NCBI GenBank assembly: GCA_029747015.1
Contig: JAKOGI010000529.1
Location: 224,501-288,500 of the forward strand
DNA from: Carnegiea gigantea
Lineage: Eukaryota > Streptophyta > Magnoliopsida > Caryophyllales > Cactaceae
DNA length: 64,000 nucleotides
Reading direction: 5' to 3'
The notes under the pieces are model-generated. The model saw nothing but the letters and a program-made list of their open reading frames with translations, did not search any database and was not told the origin of the DNA. The position numbers were made by a program, and so were the translations under genes. Positions 47,987 to 59,731 of this stretch are shown here, in pieces (the first letter of the stretch is position 1; every line of letters begins with the position of its first letter).

Positions 47987-48709
47987 TAGGGTTAGGGTTT
48001 AGGGTTTAGGGGCTAGGGTTTTGAGGGTTCAGGTTTAGGGTTTTGGGTTCAAGGTTTAGGGTTAGGGTTCAGGGTTTAGGGTTTCGGGTTTCTAGGGTTC
48101 ACGGTTTAGGGTTTCTAGGGTTTAGGGTTTAGGGTTTAGGGTTTATGGTTAAGGTTAAGGGTTTAGGGTTTCGGGTTTCTAGGGTTTACGGTTTGGGGTT
48201 TCTAGGGTTTAGCGTTTAGGATTTAGGGTTTAGGGTATCTAGGGTTAGGGCTTATAGGGTTCACAATTTAGGGTTTCTACGGTTTAGGGTATAGGGTTTA
48301 GGGTTTCTACGATTTAAGGTTAGGGTTTAGGGTTTAGGGTTTCAGGTTTAGGGTTTAGGGTTTAGGGTTTAGGGTTTCAAGTGTTAGGGTTTATAGGGCT
48401 TAGGGTTTAGGGTTTTGGAACTAGGGTTTCTAGTGTTAGGATTTATAGGGTTTAGGGTTTAGGGTTTCTAGGGTTAGGGTTCCTAGGGTTTAGGTTTTAG
48501 GGTTTACGGTTTACAGTTTAGGATTTCTAGTGTTTAGGGTTAGGGTTTAGGGTTAGGGTTTAGGGTTTTTAGGGTTAGTATTTCTAGGGTTTAGGGTTTC
48601 TAGGGTTTAGGGTGTAGGGTTTCTAGGATTTAGGGTTAGGGTTTAGGGTTTCTAGAGTTAGGTTTCCTAGGGTTTAGGGTTTAGGGTTTAGGGTTTCTAA
48701 GGTTTAGGG
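47987..48709 (+). repeat. degenerate telomere-like array (TTTAGGG), left copy
   Basis: About 720 bp of GGGTTTAGGGTTT words with frequent variants GGGTTTCTAGGGTTT, GGTTAGGG and GGGTTTCGGG. TTTAGGG is the plant telomere unit; the irregularity shows an interstitial, decayed array. It abuts the truncated gag-pol frame at 48711, so it marks the edge of the duplicated unit. Confidence 0.93.
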
Positions 48710-48711
48710 CC

Positions 48712-51700
48712 CTTCTTAGCTCTTTGGACATTTATAAGGTGTCATAGACACTTAGGCGCGCTGGGATTCGCTTGAGATGAGAAATGACATCATAACGAAC
48801 TTTTTCTTTATGAGGCCCTTGACGAACTTGAAAAAGGGTTGTGGCAGGAAGATCCTTCGTGGAATCTTTAGTTGCTTGTCTGCTCTCAGCAGTTCCCTGG
48901 CTATTTGAGCTTGAGGGAATTACTTCCTCATCACCGTTTTCTTTGGCGTGATCCAATATTAATGATATCTTTGGTGTCGTTTCTTTCTTCTCCCCTTTCC
49001 CTGCTGCTTTCGGTGGTTGGAGTTGACGACCAGATCGAAGAGTTATTTTATCTACTTCTTGAGCGGTGTTTGCAGGAATGACGCTCGCTTCTTCACATTC
49101 GTCAGCCCATGAGACCATGCAACATTGGGTTACTTCCCCTTCTTCAGGGTCATCATCCGAGGAGTCACTGCCGAAAAAACCTTTTGGGATACAATCACTT
49201 AAAGTGAACGGGGTCTTAACCAGTGGCATGTACTCCTCTTTAGAAGATAAGTCTGGCTTCTTTTTGACCCTTAACTTCTTTTCTTGTTTTTCTTATTTTT
49301 CTTTTGAGGCGGCTTCTGTCCTCTAATTTTAACTCCTGGGGACTGAGATGCTCGGACTATTCCCTGCCGAAATGATCGCCTGTTGGAGTAGGTTTGTCAC
49401 CGAAAGCTATCATCATGCTCATCTTCTGATGTTGCCCATGCCTCTAGACTTGGGTCTAGGTAAAAATCATATAGGGTGGGTGCTCCTGGTGAGGGTGCAG
49501 GCATATCTAGATATGCCCATACTATTGCTATATCATCATCAACAATGAACTTGATGGGGACCGCATGAGGTGGTAATGACACTGTTGGGATCCCATTATT
49601 AGTTTCTGAGGATGATGGATGAGATTCATCCTTCTGTTCCACCGTTGAAGTTGCATTTGACGATGCGGTGGGTCGTTTGGCTGGAGCCCCTTCTATCTCA
49701 ATTTCTCCCCTTCTAATCATATCTTTGATTATGTCTTTGAAGACATAACAATCTTTTATAGGGCGGCTAATGATCCTATGGTATGAGCAATACTTAGGAT
49801 CATCTGTTATATTGACCTCGATAGGTCGTTTTGGCTCTGGAAGAGAAAGGGCTTTTGCAGCCATTAACTCATCGAATATCCCTTGAACATCATCATCATC
49901 GAAGGGATAGTTCTTTTCTTTCTTTTTCTGGAGGGTGAGTCGTCGAGCTCCCGCTTTTTATTTGCCTTTGCTGTTTGAAATTTTCTCCATTGGTTGGCTT
50001 TGGGCTTGCTCTGACAAACATAGCCATTGACTCTCCCTTCTTGTTTGGCCTTTTGATTTTCTCCCTCTTGGGTTGTATAGCTTTCTGACGAGCAAGTTGT
50101 CGTTCTACATTACTCACCTTAGACACAAGGGCATCAAAGTTTTGAGGCTCAGTAGTACCGACATATGTGGCAATTTGAAGGTCTAAATTATTTGCACACA
50201 TTTGAACCACTGATTGATCGCTTAGCTTTTCTGGACATTGCAAGCTTAAGCTTCTCCACCTCATGATGAAATCATTAACACTTTCATTTGGCCTTTGGGG
50301 AGTATCAGCAAGGTCTATTATAGAAATTTTTCGCTTTGAACTCACGAATTGGGCTAAGAATGCCCTTTTGAGGTCATCCCAAGTATGTAGTGACCCATGC
50401 TGAAGCTGGGTATACCATATAAAGGCTACCCCTTTAAGGGACTGTATGAACTGCCTAATTAGCAACACATCATTCAAGGCAGTTTTGCCACACGCTGAGT
50501 AGAAATGAGCCAAATGTTCATGTGGTGACCCATTTATCCCGTCAGACTTCTCAAAGTTTGGTTTTTGGCAGCCTTTAGGGAAAGGAACCGAGTCGTAGTG
50601 ACTTGGGTATGGGCTTCTATACCCCAACACTGGGGGATTCATGGCTGCTTGATGTTCTCTGATCCCTTGGGCTATCAACTCCTTGATATCTTACGGAGTG
50701 ATAATGGTGTTGTTATTGCTAACCTCATTAGTTTTTTCATGCTCCCTATTTTTAAAGCGCATAGCGTGGTTAGCTATTTTAGCCTCTTTTTCTGCAAGTT
50801 TCCTTTGTAACTCTTGCATTTGCTCCTTGAGGCTCGGCGTGCTGGTAACTAAGACCGGCATGTTTTCAGCCTGATCATCCTCACTGATTTGCTCTTGTAG
50901 GATAACGGTGGATGCCTCTTCTTCTTGGGAAAAGGCAGACCTTGTAACTTCATTTTGTCTTTTCAGTTGGTCCTTGCCTTGCTTAAAGGTAGCGGCTGAA
51001 AATTGTAAGGCCACCTCGGCATATGATAATGCTTTGGCCCTTGACCTTGTGATCGGGCCGCTGTATGCCTGTGACTTGATCCCTTCAGAGGTCAAATCAC
51101 TTTGATTTTGTGGCATAGGCGGTAAAATCCTCCTACCTTTTGTAAGGTTTTGAGGAGGAGTAGTGGTTGTGACCTGTAAAAGTCTCGGCACCACAGTGGA
51201 GGTGGTTGAGATTGAAGGTTTAACAGATTTAACCTTTGCAGTTTTAAGTATTATTTCCTCCTCTGAATAGGAGGTCATCATTACCTGGGCTACGGGAATA
51301 TAAACTGGGATAGTTCTGATAAAAATCCGCCTTGTAGGACAAACTTGAGGAGCCTTCTTGACTCCTGAGGTTCCTTCCCCAAATGGCTTATTGGGTGTCC
51401 TCAAGATTAAGGGTTTTTTGCTTGTCTTTGCCCCCTTCCTGGTAAATACAGGAGCCCAAGTGTAAGAGCCCGACCCTAAATTATATTTATTTATTTAATT
51501 AAGCCATATTATTCATTTTTCACATTTATTTGTCTCATGGAATCATCCCAATTGAGAAAATTCATGTCGAACCTCGCTTTGCAATTCGAGTTTTATTTAC
51601 TGGATAATTTCGAAAAAATTAATAGTAGGCCTCAATATTTATGATTTAAAAGATTAAATTATTTTTTATGACATCACATTTAATCTCGAGCTTTGGGGAA

Positions 51701-54700
51701 AAAAAAATCTCAAGCGCACTCGGTTTGAGCTAGTTTTCGAACCCAAGCTCGTTTAAGGCTAATTTTGGCCCACCAAGACTTGACACTATTTATTTGCCTA
51801 ATTACCCTTAATTAGGCCTAATCTCTACTTAGCAAAAGCTAATTTTTGTGCTTAATTTTCAGCCAAGTATTATCCCTTCAATATACACCAAGTGTTTGCA
51901 ACCAAGTGATCAAGCTCTCCTTTCTCTCTCTAGTTTTCTCTTCTCCTTCTCTCTACCCACAGCAGCAGCCCCCTCCCAGCCCTATTATGGTGTTTTCCGG
52001 CCACTTTTCGGCCACTCTCTGACAAGGATTTCAATGCCCAACAACCTCCCTCTATTGGCTACCATCTTCCATCCTTAAAACCACCAAATATCATCTCCAT
52101 CTCCACTTATTTCAAGCTCAAAGTAAGTGACTTCAATCTTGTTCTTTGAATTTTTGCTTTTTGCTTCTTGTTTTGGTTATTTTGATGATGAATCATGTTG
52201 TTTTTATTGAATTAAGAATCATCTTGGTGATGGATCATGATGGAGTTGAAGTTGGATGATGCTAGGGTTAGGGTTTTATCTTAATCATGCAAGCTTCATG
52301 TTCAAGTACTGAAGTTTGATTGTTTTAAATGAGATTTTGTGATCTTTGGCAGTGGTAATGAATATCAAGATGTTTATGCTAATTTATATAAGTTAAAGAG
52401 TGATTTTAGTGGATGGTTATGTGAAGAAAAGATTGCAAATATGGAGTTATTGAGCTGTCAACAGACCTAAAATAGAGGCTACTTCGGGATTGAATTGGTA
52501 CTGTTTGGCACATCCAAAATTCATGATTTTGGGTGTAATGATATCTTGATGAGTTAGCTTTAAATAGCCTCTAGAATTACTCAATTTTGAGTTGTGTGGA
52601 CAAAGTTATGACCCATTTACTCAAGACTGTGTAGAATACATTGAAACTGGAAACTGAACTGGAATAGTAACTTTACAGAAAAACTGGTATTGATTGGGCC
52701 ACTAAAAAATTGTGATTTTTTGTATGTTGATAGATGAATGCGTTATCTTTCAAATGCCTTTTGAATTACCTTAATCCGACTTTTGTGGAAAAAGTTATGG
52801 TCATTTTGCTACGACTGCACAGATTGAACTGAAATTGTGCACATCTGTGTTCTACCTTCATTTTATGGACCTTATTATGTGAATCATGCTTTGTGTCCTG
52901 AATAAAAGTTTTAGTGGACATTATGAGCTTTTCATAATGGGGTTTAATATCACAATTGGAGGTCGGGAGTGAAAGAGATGGATTTACTAATGCAGACCAT
53001 CAAACGGTAACATGAGCGAATATAGAAATTGTGGCATTTGAAAATATTTTCAGAAGTTTATATATAATTATGGGTATTGCAAGGAAATTACAAAGTGTAA
53101 TGAGTTCAACAAGTTTGTTCATGTATAGAAGCTTACTTGGGTTTGAAAACCGAGTTAAGTGAGCATGAAAATGAAATTTGAGAAGTGGGCACAGTAATAA
53201 TTCAAGTTAGTGTCTATCAGATCTACTGATGTTATTTGAGCTTTTATGAACCTCACAACACCCCTCATGGCATTGAACCTTCTGTTATCCATTTCAGAGG
53301 CATTAACCATTCTATTATCCATTTCAGAAGCATCACACTTTTCATTATCCATTTCAGAAATATCATAAACTCATATTTCATTTATATCAATTAAAATCTT
53401 TTCATTATCACCTCAATCATTTCCATTTGGCCTATTTTGCTTCAATTTATTGTATTTCAAGTTCAATAACCCTAACTAATTTAAATCAGTTCATTTTAGT
53501 TTAACTTGTCTTATATTGAATTAAAATCAGTTTATTATATTGAAATGCACAAGTTATGTATCCCATTTCATTACTCAATTTTTGTTACACATACTTTTAC
53601 TTACTCAATTATGCGAGTAAGGATCATTTACTGACTACACCTACTTACAATGACATTTATGAAACAGAGTTGAAGCCTAGTTATCGTTCCCCATTTTGCA
53701 TAAGTGTTATCAAGTCAGAATATATTTATTAAGTCATATGACATTTATGAAACAGCTGACTTGTATCAAGTCAGATGACATTTTTAAAGACTCAAGGTAC
53801 GTGCATTGCCTGTATCTTTAGAATTCACAGTGTATTCATCAACGTTCTCATGTTTTGGTAAGTATATCAATGAATCAGTTACACAGTAATTTATCAGATA
53901 ATTAGTGACCCCGTCAGTTATCATCTATAGGGCATTCGCCCTTCTGTTACCCGCGCGGCTTCAGGCCAGGTCCTCTGGTCGGCTTGGCAGGTGTACACCT
54001 ATCCATAGATCGTAATAGTATCAAGGGATTCACTATCAGATAATAACTAGCAATGCAGCTTTACATCATCTTATTCACTGTTTTAACTAAATGAATTGCA
54101 AAGCGGGCCCAACTAGTGTTTCAATGATCATTTAGCAATTCAAGAATGCATGTGCTGAGTTTCGGCTCACAGTTCGAAATGTTTTTCATATTTTGTTTTA
54201 GGCAAATGCTCAGAGTATTGCCCTCATGTTAGCAAATCAGCTGAAGAGAATAAGTGAATCAAAAAAATCCGGATGGATCAGAAGTAATGCCGTATATGCA
54301 TACTTTAAAGTTGTATTTTGAATTATTCTGTGGATGAAGATGTAGATTACATGATGAATTATCTTACTATGGTTTATAAACCTTACATTGGTTAAGACTT
54401 GATTGTGAATGGATGATCATATGTGAATGTGTACAGTGGAGGTTATGCTTAACTATGTTATTTATAACACTCAAATATAAATAGTGAAACATGTTTAATT
54501 TGGGGGCGTTACATCAAGTGTGGATTGAGCCTAAGGAAGGAACTCGATCTTGCCTCAAGGGTAGATTAGGGATCCGAGCTTGCCTTTGGGCCAAAGTAGG
54601 GACCCGAACTTGCCTTGGTTGGATTGTTGCTCGGGTTGTTGGTGCTTCCCTTGTGTGGGTTCCCATCGAGCTGGAACTTGGCTGGGGCATGGAGTCGGCA

Positions 54701-55097
54701 CCGAGTTGAACCACCTAGCCATTGAGGGGTAAGCCGTAGAGGATGACCTTTGTTGAAAAGCCCTCCTCAACGTCATTTTGGCTAGCTCCAAGGCTGGTGA
54801 CGGAGCTAGCTTGGGTGTGCCAGACTTAGCGCGGCGCTTGTCGCTTCTGCGCTTGTTGCGCTTCTGGTTCTTGATCTCTTTCTTCGCAAGCGGCTTGTCG
54901 GCCTTAGGGGCGGGCCTGCTTGCCCTTTCGAGGCCCCTAAAAGGTTCCATTGAGTTTGACAATGGAAACTCAGCCAGGACGGATCGTGGCCCAACAGTGA
55001 AGACCACGTGCACGTTCTTCCTAGCCTAGAACATTCCGCGTTTGATCACAAATGTGATAGGAAGCTCGTTGAAGTTAACAGTGACTTGAGGTGCCAT
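48712..55097 (-). pseudogene. Ty3/gypsy gag polyprotein, split by a solo LTR and truncated
   Basis: ATG at 55097 (MAPQVTVNFNELPITF), with a TAG after about 23 codons. A basic region and Pro/Gln-rich region follow to 54519, then interruption by a solo LTR (51461-54513), then continuation from 51460. The gag domain (PF03732) is at about 50560-50060 (GVAFIWYTQL, TWDDLKRAFLAQF, NESVNDFIMRWRSLS). Further down are a CSYHRIISRPIKDCYVFKDI block, ITLRSGRQL (49090) and a HLKRIPARLSVYD block (48770) that normally leads into the protease/pol part. The frame ends at the telomere-like array. Extra damage: TAA at about 50691, frameshifts near 49900 and 49300, stop at 48732. Confidence 0.85.
51461..54513 (+). 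mobile_element. solo LTR of a Ty3/gypsy element inside gag
   Basis: Starts TGTAAGAGCCCGACCC and ends GGGGGCGTTACA, with TGTAA/TTACA inverted ends typical of Del/Tekay-like LTRs. Flanks CCAAG (51456-51460) and TCAAG (54514-54518) match at four of five bases, fitting a 5-bp target duplication. The gag frame continues on both sides. At 3,053 bp with no coding region, primer site or second LTR, it is a solo LTR formed by recombination. Confidence 0.85.
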
Positions 55098-55186
55098 TGT
55101 TCTTTCACACAAAAACAAACACAACAACAGAGAAGAAAATAAAAATTAGTCAATATAAATAAATCGGAGATGAAAAGAAAAATAGG

Positions 55187-55211
55187 GTCCCATCGAGCAT
55201 GCCAAAAATTA
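55187..55211 (-). promoter_or_regulatory. primer-binding-site-like stretch next to the LTR end
   Basis: Directly inside the LTR-end GCTCAACA the minus strand has seven bases, then TGGCATGCTCGATGGGACC. LTR retroelement primer sites start with TGG, complementary to tRNA CCA ends. Which tRNA is not determined. Confidence 0.5.
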
Positions 55212-58200
55212 TGTTGAGCAAAATTTAATAAAAATAAATAACATACACAACACAACTTTCCGACGTGTAAAAATGTACATCAGTTTATTTTGAGTACGAC
55301 CCGATTCAAGAGGATAAATCTCCTTAATTATATCCCACTCTCGGGAGACCACCTTTTGATTCCGACTTGTTCTGTTTTACCTTTTTTTTCTTTGTTTTGT
55401 TTGCATTAATAAAACTTTATGTAATTTGAATCGACAATTATCGTATTTTCAATGTCGAACCGCCCGTATCGAAAACTTAGTTGCATCAGATAGTGACTGT
55501 ACAGGCACCTTTCAGAAAAGGTACTATACATACACATTCTTCATGTGCAGGTTAGGGAACGGGTAATTTTATTTAATTTGAAATTTGGGTTGCACTCATT
55601 ATTTGTTGTGAGCTGTCTATGTACCTCTGTTATAGATGATCAAACCAGTCGTAGTTCTTTAATTTTATTTGATTTAATTTATCTTTTATTTCGGTTGAGT
55701 TATTAACCATTTGATATGATTTTCTTTGTTTATGCTGGCCTAAAAAGTGACCATAGTTTTGGTTTAATTTTGATGTTTGAAAATTCTTTTTGAATCATAG
55801 CTAAGTTGCACTTTTAGCCATTTCACGAATTTTGTTTACCAACTTAAGTTTTTGTTGAGGTCGGTCCATTAATTTGGTTTAGCTTGCGATAGCACCGGAA
55901 ATTTATTTAAGGGTTTCCTACGTACCCTTAGTGGGATCAAAGCGACACAGTTCTTGGGCCAAAATTATTTTTTTAGGTTTGCATCCTGGGGGAAAATTTG
56001 GTAAGCTTGGTTGTATATTTGGCTCTGGTTTAGTCCATTTTTCTGTACTAATTATTTGAGAAAGATTTGTCTTTTTGAGAAGCTGGGGCTTTCATTTGTT
56101 TTGGTTACGTAATGTGTAACCAAGAGTTACAGAATTGTAATTTGGTTTTTTATGAAGCACGGGGAATATTAATAAGGTTTTCTTTGGTCCATTTCATGGA
56201 ATGAGGAATTTGAGGGGTTGGTTTCTACATTTACGAGGCTTAACTTCTTGTCGTTTGAGTAGGTAAGGTAGAATCAACTTAGAAAATTCACTTTCTGTGA
56301 AGTGGGGGTATCGGTTTGTATTTCCTTGGAGCTCACATCCTTGTCAACTTATTTTGGTACGTAAGCCACAACGAAGGGATAGATATCAGTTGGAAAATTG
56401 CTCCCTTTAAACAGCGGATTTAATTTGTTCGTACTCTGACAATACAATTTAATTTGATAACTTAGATTTGACTTCCCTATTTTTTTCTTAAACTCATGCA
56501 TCCAACATGTTTCAGGGTTTTGTTATCTTGTAAGAGTATGGGAATTAAGGCACTCCATTTTTATTTTTTACCTACCAAATTAGGCTGATAGCATATCACC
56601 GAGCCCCCCTCTTTTAAACGTGGCCAGATTTATTTTTTTATTAAAGTGGCTATGATCCCTTCTGTTTCCATTTCCCTAATTTTAAGGGAATTTAAATAAT
56701 CCACTTGTTTGAACCAAATCATACTGAGCAGGCCACGTTTTGTTTTGTTTAATTTTGTTTCCTTTTTTTTTTAGTTCTCAACCAACCAATTTGTTTGCTT
56801 TTTTTTTTTGTTTAAAAAAAGGATTATCACTAATTTGAAAAAGAGTCTAACATCTATTGGGACTCTTATGTTAAGAACCCTGATTGATGCAAACTTGTGC
56901 AGGCCTGTAAAAGCAATAGACTCATCCTCCGCTTTTCACGTCTTCACATCAATTAGACTTTCACTGTAACGACTTGTACTATTTGCTTGATTCGACTGGA
57001 GCATTTACTAAGCCGAACTTCTTCATCTTTTTGTTAAAGGTTTGTCTATGGTGACTTCCTTATACAAAAGAAATTTTTTTAGTTGGATTATTGTTATCAT
57101 TTTTTTTTTATGCCAACTCATAAAAGAAGAAAACGAATCAAGATCCGCAAGGATTTATATTCCATAAGTTCATGAGGATTTAAGATCTGCAAGGATCAAC
57201 ATCCTACGAACATATAAGAGTTGGAGATATGAAGGCCATGGTAAACAGATCTTGGGGTAAATACAAACGTAGTTTACAACATCTTTTTTTTTTTTTTTTA
57301 ACTCCTCCTGCTTCTATCTACACTTTTAATGCAAATTCATTACATCGTGATTCATCCCCTATCTATTGATTTATGGGACTCAGAAGACAAATGGGTTTGA
57401 ATCGGACTGCCCAAATTGAGTCTCGAGACCTTCATAAATCATCACCCCTTATTTTTTTTAGTCTGAGCGATATGCAAAATTGGGACTGAAGGGAACCCTT
57501 ACACGTCATATTTTATTTTCTTTTTTTTCAGAATGAAGTAATTAACATCATGGAGAATTAGCCTGAGGCCATTAACGCCAAATAAAACCACTTTTCTTGA
57601 TGATTGAATATCAAGATCTTTGATCCGTAGACGTTGCACTAGCAATTTTATAATGTTAACCAATTTATAGCAAACAGTCATGAGCGGACCAAGATGTATA
57701 TTAATTGGGAATCAATTTAATACAATTTTACAATGTTAGCAATTTTTATAGCAGACGATTATGAACTCTATCCATCTAATTCTGGGTCTTTATGACTTTA
57801 ATTTAAGAGTCCTTTCAAATTTAAATTTATGAGTCCTTGTGGACTCTGAACTCAAATGAATCCATTTTTTTTATTCTTTTTTGAGTCCTTACGAACTTGA
57901 GATTCTTACAAATTCGAATTTATGAGTCCTTTTGAACTCAAAATTTCCTGATTATCCCATTTTGATCCTTTTTAATTCATAATAGAATATTCACAGAAGA
58001 GATGAATCTAGAGGGGAGTGATAGAGGAGAGGCTCAATCAACTTAACTCTACGCTTTTGTTACCTTTTAATTGTTAGAGGACTGGCGTCAAAAAGGAATG
58101 AACGGGCAACTATTGTTCTTCTTCTTCTTCAAACCAGAGATTCCCCCCCCCCCTTATGCTCTACTTTTTGTCTCACCCTTTGTGTCTTGCTTGCAGCGTG

Positions 58201-58274
58201 TCCCTTCTTTTCCTTTACAGTTTTGGCGTGCCTTCTATTTGTTTTTTTTTTTTTCTGCGTTTCCCCCCTTCCTC

Positions 58275-58282
58275 CTTTTATA
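58275..58282 (-). promoter_or_regulatory. TATA box of the LTR-like part, right copy
   Basis: Same TATAAAAG on the minus strand as at 42706; if this is the 5' LTR it would drive the gag transcript. Confidence 0.4.
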
Positions 58283-58861
58283 TTATTCCTTGATTAACAC
58301 ATCTAGGTGGTTAATGTCGCTAACTTCCACGTTGAAGCATCGCTAGCAAAATGGCATAGTGGGGAGGTGATGTGTCATTATGGCCAATCATCTAACATTG
58401 AATTTTTTGCTCATTTAACGGCCAATCATCACTCATGAATTAACAAATCATGGCTTTATATAATGCATAAACTTAATAAATAACAATAATGTCCACAAGA
58501 TAGTTAGCCCACTATTGTGGGTCTACCTTGTCCATTGTCAATGAACTATCTTATTTGTCCGGCTAAATTTTGTTTTTTTTGGCCATTATAATAAAACTAG
58601 TTTCGTAAAAATTTGTAGTCCAACAATGATTCAAGCGTTAATCACCGTTAAACAAAGTTAATTACCTAAATTAATCATTAATTAGCTTAATGATCTCAAT
58701 TATTTTTGGTCACGTGTCTCTGATACCAGATGAAAGAGAAAGATGAGTTCTACTAGTGGGCAAAATACCATATACACAATTTTAAACTTTTTGAAAGTAA
58801 GTTTTTAAACATTGAGGGTAGATTTGCAAATATGAAAAGTTTAAGGGCTTAAAAAGAAAAC

Positions 58862-59598
58862 TTAAACAGTGAACGGTAGCCTTAAAATAGTTTTCACAGA
58901 ATAAAAGGGACCTGATAATCTATTTTGAGAACACAAGGCCCTAAAAATAGATTTCACAAAATAGTAGAGCATGTACGTGTCTCCCTCCGGCTCTATTAGA
59001 ATCTTCTCTCTAATAGCCATCTCATGCTCATGCGATGGCACTATACGCCCTCCAGATGGCTGTGATGTAGCCTGCACATGAGGCTGTGGAGTATATTGTG
59101 GAGTAGGTTCTACAAGAGGCGGTGGAGTAGGGTGTAGAGTAGGCTGTATAGGAGGCTGAAGCAATGGTTGACTTTGTTGCATGGTTCCCAGCATGCTCAT
59201 ACTCAAGTTTGTGTTTATGGCATAAATGACCAAAAAGTGTTCCAAAATGCCGGATTCACTGCTCTCGCCCCTGACGTGTCCCTAGCATGGGATGCTTGCA
59301 AACCTACATCTTGGTTGTGTCCAGGGACCTGGTTCAGGTCCAAAAGGGGGAACCCCATGCGTGGATCTATATGTGGGGTAGGCATGAAGGACGTACTATC
59401 TGCCCAATTCGGTGGGACTCTGATAGGTGAGCCATACGTGCGCTCCCCCGTCCACATCTTCCGGTGAATGACTGTCTGCATCCAAAAGTCACGCCCCTCT
59501 GCTCCAGCGCAGCTAACGTTGTAGATCCCTGTCTGCCATCTTTGACATAGAAAAGTAGTTATTGTAACAATGCAAATCAATGAACACAGTATTCTCAC
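58862..59598 (-). pseudogene. second CACTA reading region (Pro/Gln-rich), right copy
   Basis: Near-identical to 43293-44029. Visible replacements include Gln to Pro in the SQ(Q/P)SGGR block, Arg to His near SREHE and Tyr to Ser near the end. Function unknown. Confidence 0.45.
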
Positions 59599-59731
59599 AA
59601 TTTAATTAACAATGCAAATCAAATGTTCATATTCATAAAGTACATCATTTGAGAATCACATGAAATGCACACGAAGGACACTGTTACAATTGCATAGATA
59701 GAAAACCTAAGTATGATGCAATGAGTACAAA

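Larger units (their letters stand above)
39636..48709 (-). repeat. 9.1-kb direct repeat, left copy
   Basis: The copy is collinear with 55212-64000 over its visible length (offset 15,567-15,576 bp). Content, from low to high: LTR-like AT-rich part (39636 to about 42700), promoter-like TATA (42706), short AT-rich link, CACTA genes (43293-47453) and telomere-like array (47987-48709). By eye the first 2.7 kb differ from the other copy by several per cent, the rest by under one per cent. Confidence 0.9.

Noticed and set aside
47987..48709. A true chromosome end or neotelomere
   Set aside because: The repeats are irregular, lie inside the sequence, and occur in two copies with the same pattern.
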